NCBI GenBank assembly: GCA_946409145.1
Contig: CAMJVA010000011.1
Coordinates: 1-16,015, forward strand
DNA length: 16,015 bases
Source: an uncultured Enterococcus sp.
GTDB taxonomy: Bacteria > Bacillota > Bacilli > Lactobacillales > Enterococcaceae
Direction: 5' to 3'
Each line of letters begins with the position of its first letter. Within the stretch, counting starts at the first letter, position 1. The position numbers and the translations under genes were made by a program. This document shows, piece after piece, positions 5,680 through 13,087 of the stretch. Under the pieces are notes generated by a model. That model saw nothing but the letters and a program-made list of their open reading frames with translations. It was not told where the DNA came from and made no database searches.

Positions 5680-7677
5680 TTAACCAATAATAGCGCCATT
5701 AGGCATTTCTTTTGGTGCTTTTACAATGGAAAGTTTGCCATCACTTTCTGCTGATAAAATCATTCCTTGAGAAATTTCTCCTCTGATTTTTCTTGGAGCA
5801 AGGTTTGCTACAATGACTACTTTTTCTCCCACTAAACTAGCAGGATCTGAATAAAATTCAGCTACACCACTTAAAATTTGCCGATCTTGATTGTCTCCAG
5901 CATTTAAGCGGAATTTTAATAATTTGTCAGCACCTTTTACTTTTTCACAGTGAATCACTTCAGCTACTTTTAATTCCACACCATCAAATTGGTCAAAAGA
6001 AATTTTTTCTTTCGTTAAATTTAATTCTGTTTCTTCTGGTTGCCATTTCACTGCAGGGGTTTTTGCTGTTTCACTCATTTTCTTTTGTAAGTAAGCAACT
6101 TCCACTTCTGGATCAAGACGTGGGAAAATTGGTGTTCCTTTACTTACTACTTTAATACCTTCAGGAAATTCTCCAAAGCGTAAATCCACTAAAGACATAT
6201 TTTGTTCATCTAGTCCTAGTTGTTGGAAAATTAATTTTGGTGTTTGAGTCATAACCGGTTGAAGTAAAATAGCCACAATTCTTAAGGTTTCTGCTAAATG
6301 CACCATAACAGAATCTAGTTCTGCTTTTTTCTCTGGATCTTTGGCTAAAACCCAAGGCTGTGTTTCATCAATATATTTATTGGCTCGAGAAATTAACGTC
6401 CACACTTCAGAAAGTGCTGTATTAAAGGACATTTTATCCATGGCTTCATGGTATTTTCCAATGACGTTAGCCGCTGTTGAAGATAATTCTGAATCAAATT
6501 CAGTCACAAAAGAAGCATATTTTGGCACGTTACCTTCACAATATTTATTAATCATCGCAATGGTTCTATTTAACAGATTGCCTAAATCATTGGCTAAATC
6601 AAAGTTCACCCGATTAATAAAATCTTCTGGAGTAAAAACCCCATCAGAGCCAAAAGGAACAGCTCTTAATAAGTAGTAACGTAAAGCATCTAAACCATAA
6701 CGTTCCACTAAAATTTCTGGATAAACGACATTTCCTTTGGACTTAGACATTTTTCCGTCTTTCATGAGTAACCAACCATGACCAAAGATTTTTTCTGGTA
6801 GAGGAAGGTCTAAAGCCATTAACATAATTGGCCAATAAATCGCATGGAAGCGAACAATTTCTTTTCCGACCATATGCACATTAGCTGGCCAGAATTTTTC
6901 AAATAATTCTGGATGATCACTATTGTAACCAAGAGCTGTAATATAGTTACTTAAAGCATCAATCCAAACATAAATCACGTGTTTAGGATTGCTTAATACA
7001 GGAATTCCCCATGTAAATGATGTTCTGGTCACTGACAAATCTTCTAAACCTGGTTTAATGAAATTATTAATCATTTCATTTTTCCGAGATTCTGGTTGAA
7101 TAAAATCAGGATGTTCATCATAATATTTCAACAAGCGATCTGCATATTTTGACATACGGAAAAAGTACGTTTCTTCTTTGACTAATTGTACTTCGTGACC
7201 AGAAGGCGCAATACCTCCAATCACTTTTCCTTTTTCATCTTTAAAGACTTCTTTTAGTTGCGTTTCAGTGAAAAATTCTTCATCATCTACTGAATACCAA
7301 CCTTCATATTCTCCAAGATAAATATCTCCTTGAGCTAAAAGACGTTCAAAAATAGCTTGGACAGCTTTTTTATGTCCTTCATCGGTGGTTCTAATAAAGT
7401 CATCGTAACTAATGTCTAGGGTTTTCCACAATTTTTTAATGTCAACAGCCATGGAATCCACATATTCTTGAGGAGTAACGCCTTCTTTTTTAGCTTTCGT
7501 TTCAATTTTTTGCCCGTGTTCGTCCATCCCTGTTAAATAAAAAACATCAAAACCCATGAAGCGTTTGTAACGTGCTAGTGCATCACAAGCAATGGTGGTA
7601 TAGGAATTACCAATATGTAATTTTCCACTAGGATAATAAATCGGGGTTGTTAAATAAAATGTTTGTTTTTCAGTCAC
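5680..7677 (-). CDS. metG: methionyl-tRNA synthetase
   Basis: Class I aminoacyl-tRNA synthetase that charges tRNA-Met for initiation and elongation. The 665-residue length is that of the dimeric bacterial form. The N-terminal catalytic core has PIYYPSGKLHIGN (12-24, the HIGH-equivalent) and the KMSKSKGN loop (309-316). The connective insert has the Cys-free sequence EGWYSVDDEEFF (about 125-136) in place of a zinc knuckle. An anticodon-binding helical domain with the WVLAKDPEKK segment follows. A C-terminal EMAP/Trbp111-like tRNA-binding domain spans about residues 563-665. The start is a GTG at 7677 with AGGAGGG 7 bases upstream, and the protein begins MTEKQTFYLTTPIYYPSG as expected. The leader is too short for a T-box. 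It has its own promoter and terminator and precedes tatD, as in many Firmicutes. Confidence 0.97.
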   Translation of the reverse strand: MTEKQTFYLTTPIYYPSGKLHIGNSYTTIACDALARYKRFMGFDVFYLTGMDEHGQKIETKAKKEGVTPQEYVDSMAVDIKKLWKTLDISYDDFIRTTDEGHKKAVQAIFERLLAQGDIYLGEYEGWYSVDDEEFFTETQLKEVFKDEKGKVIGGIAPSGHEVQLVKEETYFFRMSKYADRLLKYYDEHPDFIQPESRKNEMINNFIKPGLEDLSVTRTSFTWGIPVLSNPKHVIYVWIDALSNYITALGYNSDHPELFEKFWPANVHMVGKEIVRFHAIYWPIMLMALDLPLPEKIFGHGWLLMKDGKMSKSKGNVVYPEILVERYGLDALRYYLLRAVPFGSDGVFTPEDFINRVNFDLANDLGNLLNRTIAMINKYCEGNVPKYASFVTEFDSELSSTAANVIGKYHEAMDKMSFNTALSEVWTLISRANKYIDETQPWVLAKDPEKKAELDSVMVHLAETLRIVAILLQPVMTQTPKLIFQQLGLDEQNMSLVDLRFGEFPEGIKVVSKGTPIFPRLDPEVEVAYLQKKMSETAKTPAVKWQPEETELNLTKEKISFDQFDGVELKVAEVIHCEKVKGADKLLKFRLNAGDNQDRQILSGVAEFYSDPASLVGEKVVIVANLAPRKIRGEISQGMILSAESDGKLSIVKAPKEMPNGAIIG

Positions 7678-7749
7678 GAAAAACCCTCCTAAAATCTTTC
7701 TAGAAAAATAGTCGAAAAAGTTTTCTTGTTTTTCTCATTAATAGTTTAA

Positions 7750-7758
7750 AGTATAGCA
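7750..7758 (-). promoter_or_regulatory. metG promoter (extended -10)
   Basis: The minus strand shows TGC followed by TATACT (-10 at 7755-7750), an extended -10. No good -35 lies 16-18 bases upstream. Transcription would start about 70 bases before the GTG, leaving a leader too short for a T-box. Confidence 0.6.
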
Positions 7759-7789
7759 TAATTCTTTTACTCTGGCTTGATTTATTCCA

Positions 7790-8440
7790 TTAAATCCGAC
7801 CTAATTCTTGAAGTTTTTCTTTAATGTCATTTAAAACAATTTCTCTGTCTTGCTCATTTTCCATAAAATCATACTTATCTCCATTAATTTTCATTTTTGG
7901 AGAATAATCATAGTCTTCATACCATTTTTTATAACGCTCATTTAATTCTTTGTAATAGTCAAAAAGTGTCTCATCATAGGTGAGTTGTTCATAATTTCGA
8001 CCTCTTTTTTTAATTCTTTTTAACATGGTTTCTAAAGAAACTTCAATATGCACTAACAAATCTGGCGCTTTTTTTGGTGCAGCATATTGAATTTCTTCTA
8101 GCATATTTTCTAACAATTTATCGTAAACTTCTACTTCTGTTTCTGTCGCCCGACCCATTTCAGCATTCATGTGAAAAAATAAAGAATCTTCATAAATGGA
8201 ACGATCTAAAACATTGTTGTCGTCTTTCAACGCTTTTTTTATACTAGCAAAGCGCGTATTTAAAAAGAAAATTTGTAATAAAAACGCGTATTGTTGTGGA
8301 TCAGAATAAAATAAGGGCAACACAGGATTGTCATCGACACTTTCATAAAAAGCTTGTGTCTTTAACTCTTTCGCTAAAAGAGTTGTTAAGGAAGATTTTC
8401 CTGAGCCAATAGTCCCTGAAGTAATAATCAAAATTTCCAT
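7790..8440 (-). CDS. deoxynucleoside kinase (dAK/dGK family)
   Basis: Cytosolic kinase of the deoxyadenosine/deoxyguanosine kinase family, which phosphorylates salvaged purine (and sometimes pyrimidine) deoxynucleosides to 5'-monophosphates. The 216 residues include the P-loop GTIGSGKS (9-16), the substrate-binding FYESVDDNP (31-39, with E33 the likely general base), the conserved DRS (79-81, followed by IYED), and an arginine-rich lid KRIKKRGRNYE (about 141-151). Lactobacilli often carry two subunits of this type in tandem. Only one copy is here, so it probably acts as a homodimer, but base preference cannot be read from the sequence. The ATG at 8440 follows AGAAGGAAGG closely. The gene is divergent from the Nudix regulator. 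No terminator is seen between its stop and the metG promoter, so transcription may run into metG. Confidence 0.92.
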   Translation of the reverse strand: MEILIITSGTIGSGKSSLTTLLAKELKTQAFYESVDDNPVLPLFYSDPQQYAFLLQIFFLNTRFASIKKALKDDNNVLDRSIYEDSLFFHMNAEMGRATETEVEVYDKLLENMLEEIQYAAPKKAPDLLVHIEVSLETMLKRIKKRGRNYEQLTYDETLFDYYKELNERYKKWYEDYDYSPKMKINGDKYDFMENEQDREIVLNDIKEKLQELGRI

Positions 8441-8465
8441 CGCCTTCCTTCTATTTATCTAAGGT

Positions 8466-8474
8466 ATTATAGCA
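8466..8474 (-). promoter_or_regulatory. promoter of the deoxynucleoside kinase gene (extended -10)
   Basis: TTTGC followed by a perfect TATAAT (-10 at 8471-8466, minus strand) forms an extended -10. The expected -35 position has no good match. The leader to the ATG at 8440 is short, about 20 bases. The rest of the 189-base gap up to 8630 holds the divergent plus-strand promoter and nothing else I can name. Confidence 0.68.
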
Positions 8475-8565
8475 AACCTCCAAGTTATTTCCCAGATAAG
8501 TCTCATTAAAAAACATCAGAAAAATTTGAGCAGGATTTCATTTTTACTGATTTTACTTAATAAAT

Positions 8566-8594
8566 TGGTTTTTCAGAATTTTTTTTGCTAGAAT
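8566..8594 (+). promoter_or_regulatory. promoter of the Nudix regulator gene
   Basis: TTGGTT (8566-8571) and TAGAAT (8589-8594) are separated by 17 bases, and TGC before the -10 makes it an extended -10. It drives the only plus-strand gene and faces away from the kinase promoter. Confidence 0.66.
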
Positions 8595-8629
8595 AAAACT
8601 AACTAGAGGCGATGAAAGTAGGCGCAAAC

Positions 8630-9469
8630 ATGAAAAATTTTGCCACAAAGGAAGAAGAAAAATATTATTATAATCATTTAGCCACAGAAGAAGAATTTTT
8701 AAATTGGTATCACACACAAGATTTACCTGAATATGATGCTCCTTCTTTAACGGTGGATGATGTCCTTTTATGCTACAACAAAAAAGAAGATGCCTTAAAA
8801 GTTTTGTTAATTCAAAGAAACACACATCCTTTTAAAGATTCTTGGGCTTTACCTGGGGGATTTGTGGAAAAAGGCGAATCTTGTGAAATGAGTTGTTTAA
8901 GAGAAACAAAAGAAGAAACTGGCGTAGAAATTACTAAAGATCAAATTCAACAACTCCACGCTTTTTCTGATCCTCACCGGGATCCTCGGGGCTGGGTGGT
9001 TACTGTCAGTTATTTAGCGTTTATTGGGGAAGAACCATTAACTGCTGGAGACGATGCAAAACTTGCCCGTTGGTTTAACATTGAACGAGTGAATAATGAA
9101 CTTTATTTAACCAGTGAAAAAGTAAAAATTGTCTTAGATCTTAAAACAGGAAAAGCCAAAGGACCAGATCGTTTAGCTTTTGACCATCATTTAATTATTT
9201 GGACTGCTTTTTTGAAAGTGTTAAATCAAATGGAACACGATCCAAAAATTCTCCAAGTTTTAGGGGATGAATTTACAATTACTGAAGCTAGAAAAGTGTT
9301 TGCGAAATTCTTAGGTTTGGATTTTAAAGCCATTGACCATTCTAATTTCAAAAAAGCCATGCTTCGTTATTTAGTGGAGGTTGGGGAACGTCCTGTGGGA
9401 ATTGGCCGTCCTTCAAAAATTTATCAATTAGAAGAAAGTGTTTTACAAAAAAATAAAATTCAAAACTAG
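8630..9469 (+). CDS. Nudix hydrolase with C-terminal winged helix (NrtR-like regulator)
   Basis: Two-domain protein of 279 residues from the chosen start. Residues about 40-170 form a Nudix fold with a complete Nudix box: G77 of GFVEKGE, E83, then RETKEETGV (91-99), fitting Gx5Ex7REUxEExGU. This implies retained hydrolysis of an ADP-ribose-like substrate. Residues about 210-268, TITEARKVFAKFLGLDFKAI followed by FKKAMLRYLVEVGERPVG and GRPSKIYQL, form the winged-helix domain of NrtR-type regulators, which sense ADP-ribose or related NAD metabolites. The protein may be both enzyme and regulator. I prefer the ATG at 8630, with AGG 7 bases upstream. An in-frame ATG at 8612 has AGAGG only 2 bases away and would add six residues. 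Its targets are unknown; the divergent kinase gene, itself, and niaX are candidates. A plain Nudix enzyme is the alternative. Confidence 0.85.
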   Translation: MKNFATKEEEKYYYNHLATEEEFLNWYHTQDLPEYDAPSLTVDDVLLCYNKKEDALKVLLIQRNTHPFKDSWALPGGFVEKGESCEMSCLRETKEETGVEITKDQIQQLHAFSDPHRDPRGWVVTVSYLAFIGEEPLTAGDDAKLARWFNIERVNNELYLTSEKVKIVLDLKTGKAKGPDRLAFDHHLIIWTAFLKVLNQMEHDPKILQVLGDEFTITEARKVFAKFLGLDFKAIDHSNFKKAMLRYLVEVGERPVGIGRPSKIYQLEESVLQKNKIQN

Positions 9470-9499
9470 ACAATTCAAAACCAAAGAAATTTCAAGAAC

Positions 9500-9541
9500 A
9501 AAAAAAGAACTTCCTAAAAAAATTTAGGAAGTTCTTTTTTA
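9500..9541. terminator. bidirectional terminator between the Nudix regulator and the metal ATPase
   Basis: A perfect 12-bp stem GAACTTCCTAAA / TTTAGGAAGTTC with an AAAA loop is flanked by A7 on the left and T7 on the right. It therefore terminates both convergent genes. Confidence 0.92.
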
Positions 9542-9567
9542 TTTAGTCCTCATTTTAATTTTAAAAA

Positions 9568-11382
9568 TTATGAGCGATCTTTTCTGGCTCTTAAAGCTGA
9601 CAAAATCGAAACCGTGTCCACCACTTCTTGTAAAGCTGCTCCAATTAAAGTAGGAATAGCTCCTGTAGCAGCAATTAACATTAACACAACGCAAATAGCT
9701 AAACCAATTAAAACAGACTCTCGGGCAATTCTCATGGTGTCTTGAGAAATTTTTATAGCTTCTTTCACTGGTGTCAAACTATCTTTTAAAATCACCGCCG
9801 AAGCACTTTCACTGGCTGCAGTGTCTCCATGAGCTCCCATGGCAATGCCCACATCAGAAATAGCTAAGGCTGGAGCATCATTCACTCCATCTCCTACCAT
9901 AATCACCGGACGTGCATCTTCTGGTTGGTTTTTCAAAGTAGAAATTTTTTCTTCTGGTAAGCAGTTTGCATGAACTTGGGTAATTCCCACTTCAGAAGCA
10001 ATGGTTTTGGCAATAGCTTCTTGGTCTCCTGTGAGCATTAAAATATTTTTAACTCCTAATTCTTTTAAACCAGTGATGGTTTCTCTTGCTTCTTTTCTGA
10101 TTACATCATGGAAAGTAATGTAACCAACATAAGTATCATTAATCGCTACAAAAACCGCTGTTTGATTTTCCATTTTCACTTTGTCCGGCTCTTTTAAAAT
10201 AAAATCTTTTTTTCCCACTTTTACTGTTTGTCCTTCAATGGTGCCAATAATTCCTTGACCTGTTATTTCTTTTAAATGAGTCACTGGTAAAAGAGTGAGT
10301 TCTTGTTTTTGTCCAGCAATTACTAGAGAGCGGGCTAAAATATGAGTAGAATTTTGCTCAGCAGAAGCCACATATTGTAATACTTTTTCTTTTGAAAATG
10401 TCTCATTCACTAAATTAATTTTATCCATTGCTAATTGTCCTTTAGTTAAGGTACCGGTTTTATCAAAAGCAACGGTTTTTCCCTTAGCTAATTTTTCCAA
10501 AGTGGTGCCGGTTTTTACAATAATTCCGTGGCGAGAAGAGCGACTCATTCCAGCGACTAAAGCTACTGGAGCCGCTAAAATTAATGGACAAGGAGAAGCC
10601 ACAACTAACACTTGGGCAAATCGCACTGGATCTTTTGAAACAAACCAAGCCACTCCCCCAATTAAATAAGCGGCGATTGTAAAAGGTACGGCATATTTAT
10701 CTGCTAATCTAACAAAGTGAGCTGGTTTTGCTTTAGATTCTTTAACTAGTTTTACTAAGGTTTGGTATTGACTATCACTGGCTTTTTTAATGACTCGTAA
10801 ATATAAAGCAACATCACCATTCACTGAGCCAGACATAATTAAGTCACCAATTTTTTTCTCCACTGGACGACTTTCACCTGTTAAAGAAGATTCATCTACT
10901 TCACCTAGTCCTTTTTCCAAATGTCCATCTACTGGCACCACTTCTCCAGGTTTAACAATAATTAAATCCCCAACTTGCACTTTTTCTGCTAAAATATCTT
11001 CCATTTTTTCATGGGAAATTCGATGAGCGGTCACTGGAGTATTTTTTAATAAAGCACTTAATTCTCGTCCCGCTTCTTTTGTGGCATAATCTTCTAGACT
11101 GTCTCCTCCTGTGAGCATAATTAAAACGACTAAACTCGCCCAATATTCTCCCACAAAAAGTGTGGCCACAATGGCGGTAATCGCTAAAATATCCACACCG
11201 TATTTTCCAGATTTCAATGTTTTAATCATAGCAATAAACATGGAAATTGTGGTGAGTCCTCCAATGATTAAAATAAGCCAAAAAGCAATTTTTCCTTGAT
11301 GAAAAATAAACTCAGCAATCAGTGCAATAATTCCTACAACAATGGTCATTAAAAACTTAGAAAAATTTCCTATTTTTTTCAT
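9568..11382 (-). CDS. P1B-type heavy-metal-transporting ATPase, SPC class
   Basis: Membrane ion pump of 604 residues that would export a transition metal at the cost of ATP. There is no N-terminal heavy-metal-binding domain. About eight transmembrane segments are visible (roughly 9-27, 33-53, 62-78, 80-93, 231-249, 255-277, 554-573, 577-596). Cytoplasmic motifs are TGES (168-171), the phosphorylation site DKTGT (D307), MLTGD (449-453) and GDGVNDAP (497-504). The membrane metal site reads SPCPL (263-267) rather than CPC, as in the P1B-4 group that handles cobalt, zinc or iron(II). The usual HP of the nucleotide-binding domain is HI here (H347-I348). The ATG at 11382 follows GGGAGAGG at 6 bases. 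It is monocistronic between two terminators. A Fur-type palindrome upstream hints at iron- or peroxide-linked control, similar to FrvA or PmtA pumps. The metal cannot be read from sequence alone. Confidence 0.9.
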   Translation of the reverse strand: MKKIGNFSKFLMTIVVGIIALIAEFIFHQGKIAFWLILIIGGLTTISMFIAMIKTLKSGKYGVDILAITAIVATLFVGEYWASLVVLIMLTGGDSLEDYATKEAGRELSALLKNTPVTAHRISHEKMEDILAEKVQVGDLIIVKPGEVVPVDGHLEKGLGEVDESSLTGESRPVEKKIGDLIMSGSVNGDVALYLRVIKKASDSQYQTLVKLVKESKAKPAHFVRLADKYAVPFTIAAYLIGGVAWFVSKDPVRFAQVLVVASPCPLILAAPVALVAGMSRSSRHGIIVKTGTTLEKLAKGKTVAFDKTGTLTKGQLAMDKINLVNETFSKEKVLQYVASAEQNSTHILARSLVIAGQKQELTLLPVTHLKEITGQGIIGTIEGQTVKVGKKDFILKEPDKVKMENQTAVFVAINDTYVGYITFHDVIRKEARETITGLKELGVKNILMLTGDQEAIAKTIASEVGITQVHANCLPEEKISTLKNQPEDARPVIMVGDGVNDAPALAISDVGIAMGAHGDTAASESASAVILKDSLTPVKEAIKISQDTMRIARESVLIGLAICVVLMLIAATGAIPTLIGAALQEVVDTVSILSALRARKDRS

Positions 11383-11411
11383 TAATAACCTCTCCCTCTA
11401 TCTTTTAATTT

Positions 11412-11440
11412 ATAATATCTCTAATTAACTTTCGTATAAA
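11412..11440 (-). promoter_or_regulatory. probable promoter of the metal ATPase gene
   Basis: On the minus strand TTTATA (11440-11435) and TATTAT (11417-11412) are separated by 17 bases, with the ATG 30 bases beyond. The -35 is only 4 of 6. The region is very A+T-rich, so chance matches are easy. Confidence 0.45.
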
Positions 11441-11494
11441 TAGTAACATCATTTTTAAAATTCATGATAAATAAAGGCCTAAATAAGAAAGATA

Positions 11495-11518
11495 ATCAAT
11501 TAGCAAAGATTAATTGAT
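11495..11518. repeat. 8-bp inverted repeat next to the Fur-type box
   Basis: ATCAATTA (11495-11502) and TAATTGAT (11511-11518) are perfect inverted copies separated by 8 bases. The right arm runs into the Fur-type palindrome, and a GATAAT hexamer at 11491-11496 touches the left arm. It may be part of a compound operator, or chance in A+T-rich DNA. Confidence 0.35.
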
Positions 11519-11529
11519 AATAGTTATCA
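11515..11529. promoter_or_regulatory. Fur-family operator upstream of the metal ATPase
   Basis: TGATAATAGTTATCA matches the 7-1-7 Fur box TGATAATNATTATCA at every defined position except one. It fits the Zur (TCGTAAT) and PerR (TTATAAT) versions less well. It lies 133 bases before the ATPase start and about 75 bases upstream of the promoter I propose, so either the promoter is elsewhere or the site acts at a distance. The only other neighbour is the 3' end of dltD. Confidence 0.55.
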
Positions 11530-11540
11530 GTTATTGAGAA

Positions 11541-11584
11541 ATAAAAAAACCAGAAAAGTAGTCGCTAAAAGCTACTTTTCTGGT
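11541..11584 (-). terminator. rho-independent terminator of the dlt operon
   Basis: A perfect 13-bp stem ACCAGAAAAGTAG / CTACTTTTCTGGT with a 10-base loop is followed by a minus-strand T-run (11549-11543). It starts 5 bases after the dltD stop codon. Confidence 0.92.
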
Positions 11585-11588
11585 TTTT

Positions 11589-12833
11589 TTAAATAGTTTC
11601 TGGATCTCTTTTTTCCCATTCTTCAGAGTAAAAACTTGGATCAATTTTATAGGTTAAGGAAGATTTTTCTCCTAAAAAGGTTGTTAAACTTTCATCAATT
11701 TTTAGCCAACCTCGCCAGCCTAAATGAATAGTGTCTTCCATAAAATAATTTTCTCCAGCATAATCATTTAAATTTAAAATATGCTTAAATCCTTGTTGCT
11801 CCAGTTGGAAAGTAATTTTTTTACCAAATTCTTTGAGCATTTCTTGGGACAAGCCAGTATAATCACTCCATTTTTTATTCACTGGAGGAATAATAAACAA
11901 ACAGTCAGTATTTTTTTTAGCAAAATTATCTAAAATCAATTCAAAATCACCAAATTCTTTCGAATAGCAGTAATCCAGATTTTTTTGGGAATTTTTTAAT
12001 TTCCCAATGTCTTTTGCTAAACGATGATGATAAAACTGATCCTTAATGCCAAAATGATTACTTTTTGTTTCTCTTTCTCCTATTTTAAAAGCCAAATGAT
12101 CTAAGTCAGCAAAATTAAACTGTGGTGGTAAAAGTTTTTCGTCTTTTTCTAAGGTTTTACGATAATTTTTTTTCAAGGATAAAAAGCTAAATAATTCATC
12201 TTCTTTAGCGTAGAGATTTCTTGTGAGAGAAAAATAAAGATGAGCATCTTCATTAATTTCTCCTTTTTCAATAGACTCTAAGGTTTCTTTTAAAAAATGA
12301 TCTTCCTTGACCTTTTTATAAGACAGTAAGCGTCGAGCCAGGTATTTATCTTTTTCTTCCACTGTTTTAAGATTTTCTATCCACTGACTCACTTGTAAAG
12401 GAGAATAATAAAAAGCAAAGGAATCTTCTCTTAGTCCTTCTTTTACAAACCATTGAGGAGAAATAATTAATACCGCTTTTTTATTCTCTAAGTTTAAAGC
12501 ATTCATGCCTAAAAACTGGGTTAAAGACTGAGTTCCTGGTGCACCAAGGAGTAAAGGACGATAGTTTCTTTGATATTTTTCGGCTAAGGCACTGGGATGA
12601 AAAGGAGAAAAGCGCGATAATTCTGAAGAACCAAAGAAAGGAATATAGCCTTCTTTTAAAGCATCTTCTTTAATTTTTTCACCTTTAAAAACAGTTGCAT
12701 CTCCTGAAGAAGCGGCTACTTTTAAAAAATCACTATCTCTAAAATTAGCTTCCCAAGGAATAAATAAAAATAAAAGCAAGGCAAAAAGGGCAACAAGAAC
12801 CGGTCCAAAAATTTGCCATAACCCTTTTTTCAT
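11589..12833 (-). CDS. dltD: D-alanyl-lipoteichoic acid biosynthesis protein DltD
   Basis: Last gene of the D-alanylation operon. DltD is an extracellular-facing, membrane-anchored SGNH/GDSL-like hydrolase that acts in the final transfer of D-alanine onto teichoic acid. The 414 residues begin with one N-terminal membrane anchor (about 8-27). The nucleophile region is FFGSSELSRF (66-75, catalytic Ser at 69 or 70, most likely S70). The C-terminal EDTIHLGWRGW (366-376) carries the Asp/His pair of the triad (D367, H370). The central PQWFV segment near 126-130 is also typical. The ATG overlaps the dltC stop codon by one base (TAATG), so translation is probably coupled. A strong terminator lies directly after the stop. 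The assignment is secure from motifs, length and gene order. Confidence 0.96.
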   Translation of the reverse strand: MKKGLWQIFGPVLVALFALLLFLFIPWEANFRDSDFLKVAASSGDATVFKGEKIKEDALKEGYIPFFGSSELSRFSPFHPSALAEKYQRNYRPLLLGAPGTQSLTQFLGMNALNLENKKAVLIISPQWFVKEGLREDSFAFYYSPLQVSQWIENLKTVEEKDKYLARRLLSYKKVKEDHFLKETLESIEKGEINEDAHLYFSLTRNLYAKEDELFSFLSLKKNYRKTLEKDEKLLPPQFNFADLDHLAFKIGERETKSNHFGIKDQFYHHRLAKDIGKLKNSQKNLDYCYSKEFGDFELILDNFAKKNTDCLFIIPPVNKKWSDYTGLSQEMLKEFGKKITFQLEQQGFKHILNLNDYAGENYFMEDTIHLGWRGWLKIDESLTTFLGEKSSLTYKIDPSFYSEEWEKRDPETI

Positions 12834-13069
12834 TAGCCTAAAGCCTCAACTTCAGCAATAATTTTTCCTGGAGTGTTCCAATTTTCTCTTTCCACTTCAG
12901 AAACAGGAACGCTAATGCCTAACTGACCTTCCACTTCTACTAATAGTTGCACCATACCTAAAGAGTCTAATAACCCTGTAGCAAATAAATCTAAATTTTC
13001 ATTTTTCTTTACTTCATCTGTTCCTGTTAAATCTACTAAAATATCTAAAACCACTTCTTTAATTGCCAT
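12833..13069 (-). CDS. dltC: D-alanine carrier protein DltC
   Basis: Small acidic carrier protein that is loaded with D-alanine by DltA on its phosphopantetheine arm and docks on DltB at the membrane. The attachment serine is in GLLDSLGM (S36 from the chosen start). I chose the ATG at 13069, giving MAIKEVVLDIL and 78 residues, the usual length, with AAAGGAA about 10 bases upstream. An ATG at 13078 is in frame but only 2 bases from that ribosome site. The stop overlaps the dltD start, and dltB ends 18 bases upstream of the chosen start. Phosphopantetheinyl transferase is not encoded here. Confidence 0.97.
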   Translation of the reverse strand: MAIKEVVLDILVDLTGTDEVKKNENLDLFATGLLDSLGMVQLLVEVEGQLGISVPVSEVERENWNTPGKIIAEVEALG

Positions 13070-13087
13070 ATTTATCATTTCCTTTCT

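Noticed and set aside
6341..6676. Plus-strand 111-codon frame inside metG
   Set aside because: It is antisense to a highly conserved synthetase gene, with no ribosome site or domain.
7678..7745. T-box or SAM riboswitch in the metG leader
   Set aside because: The leader from the proposed start is only about 70 bases and has no T-box sequence or specifier-loop structure that I can see.
8553..8825. Minus-strand 90-codon reading frame across the Nudix gene start
   Set aside because: It is antisense to the start and promoter of a clearly real gene, has no ribosome site, and its translation resembles no protein.
10790..11299. Plus-strand frames of 78 and 62 codons inside the metal ATPase gene, and a similar 60-codon frame at 1678-1860
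   Set aside because: All are antisense to well-supported genes with low-complexity Ser/Thr/Pro/Lys-rich translations typical of shadow frames.
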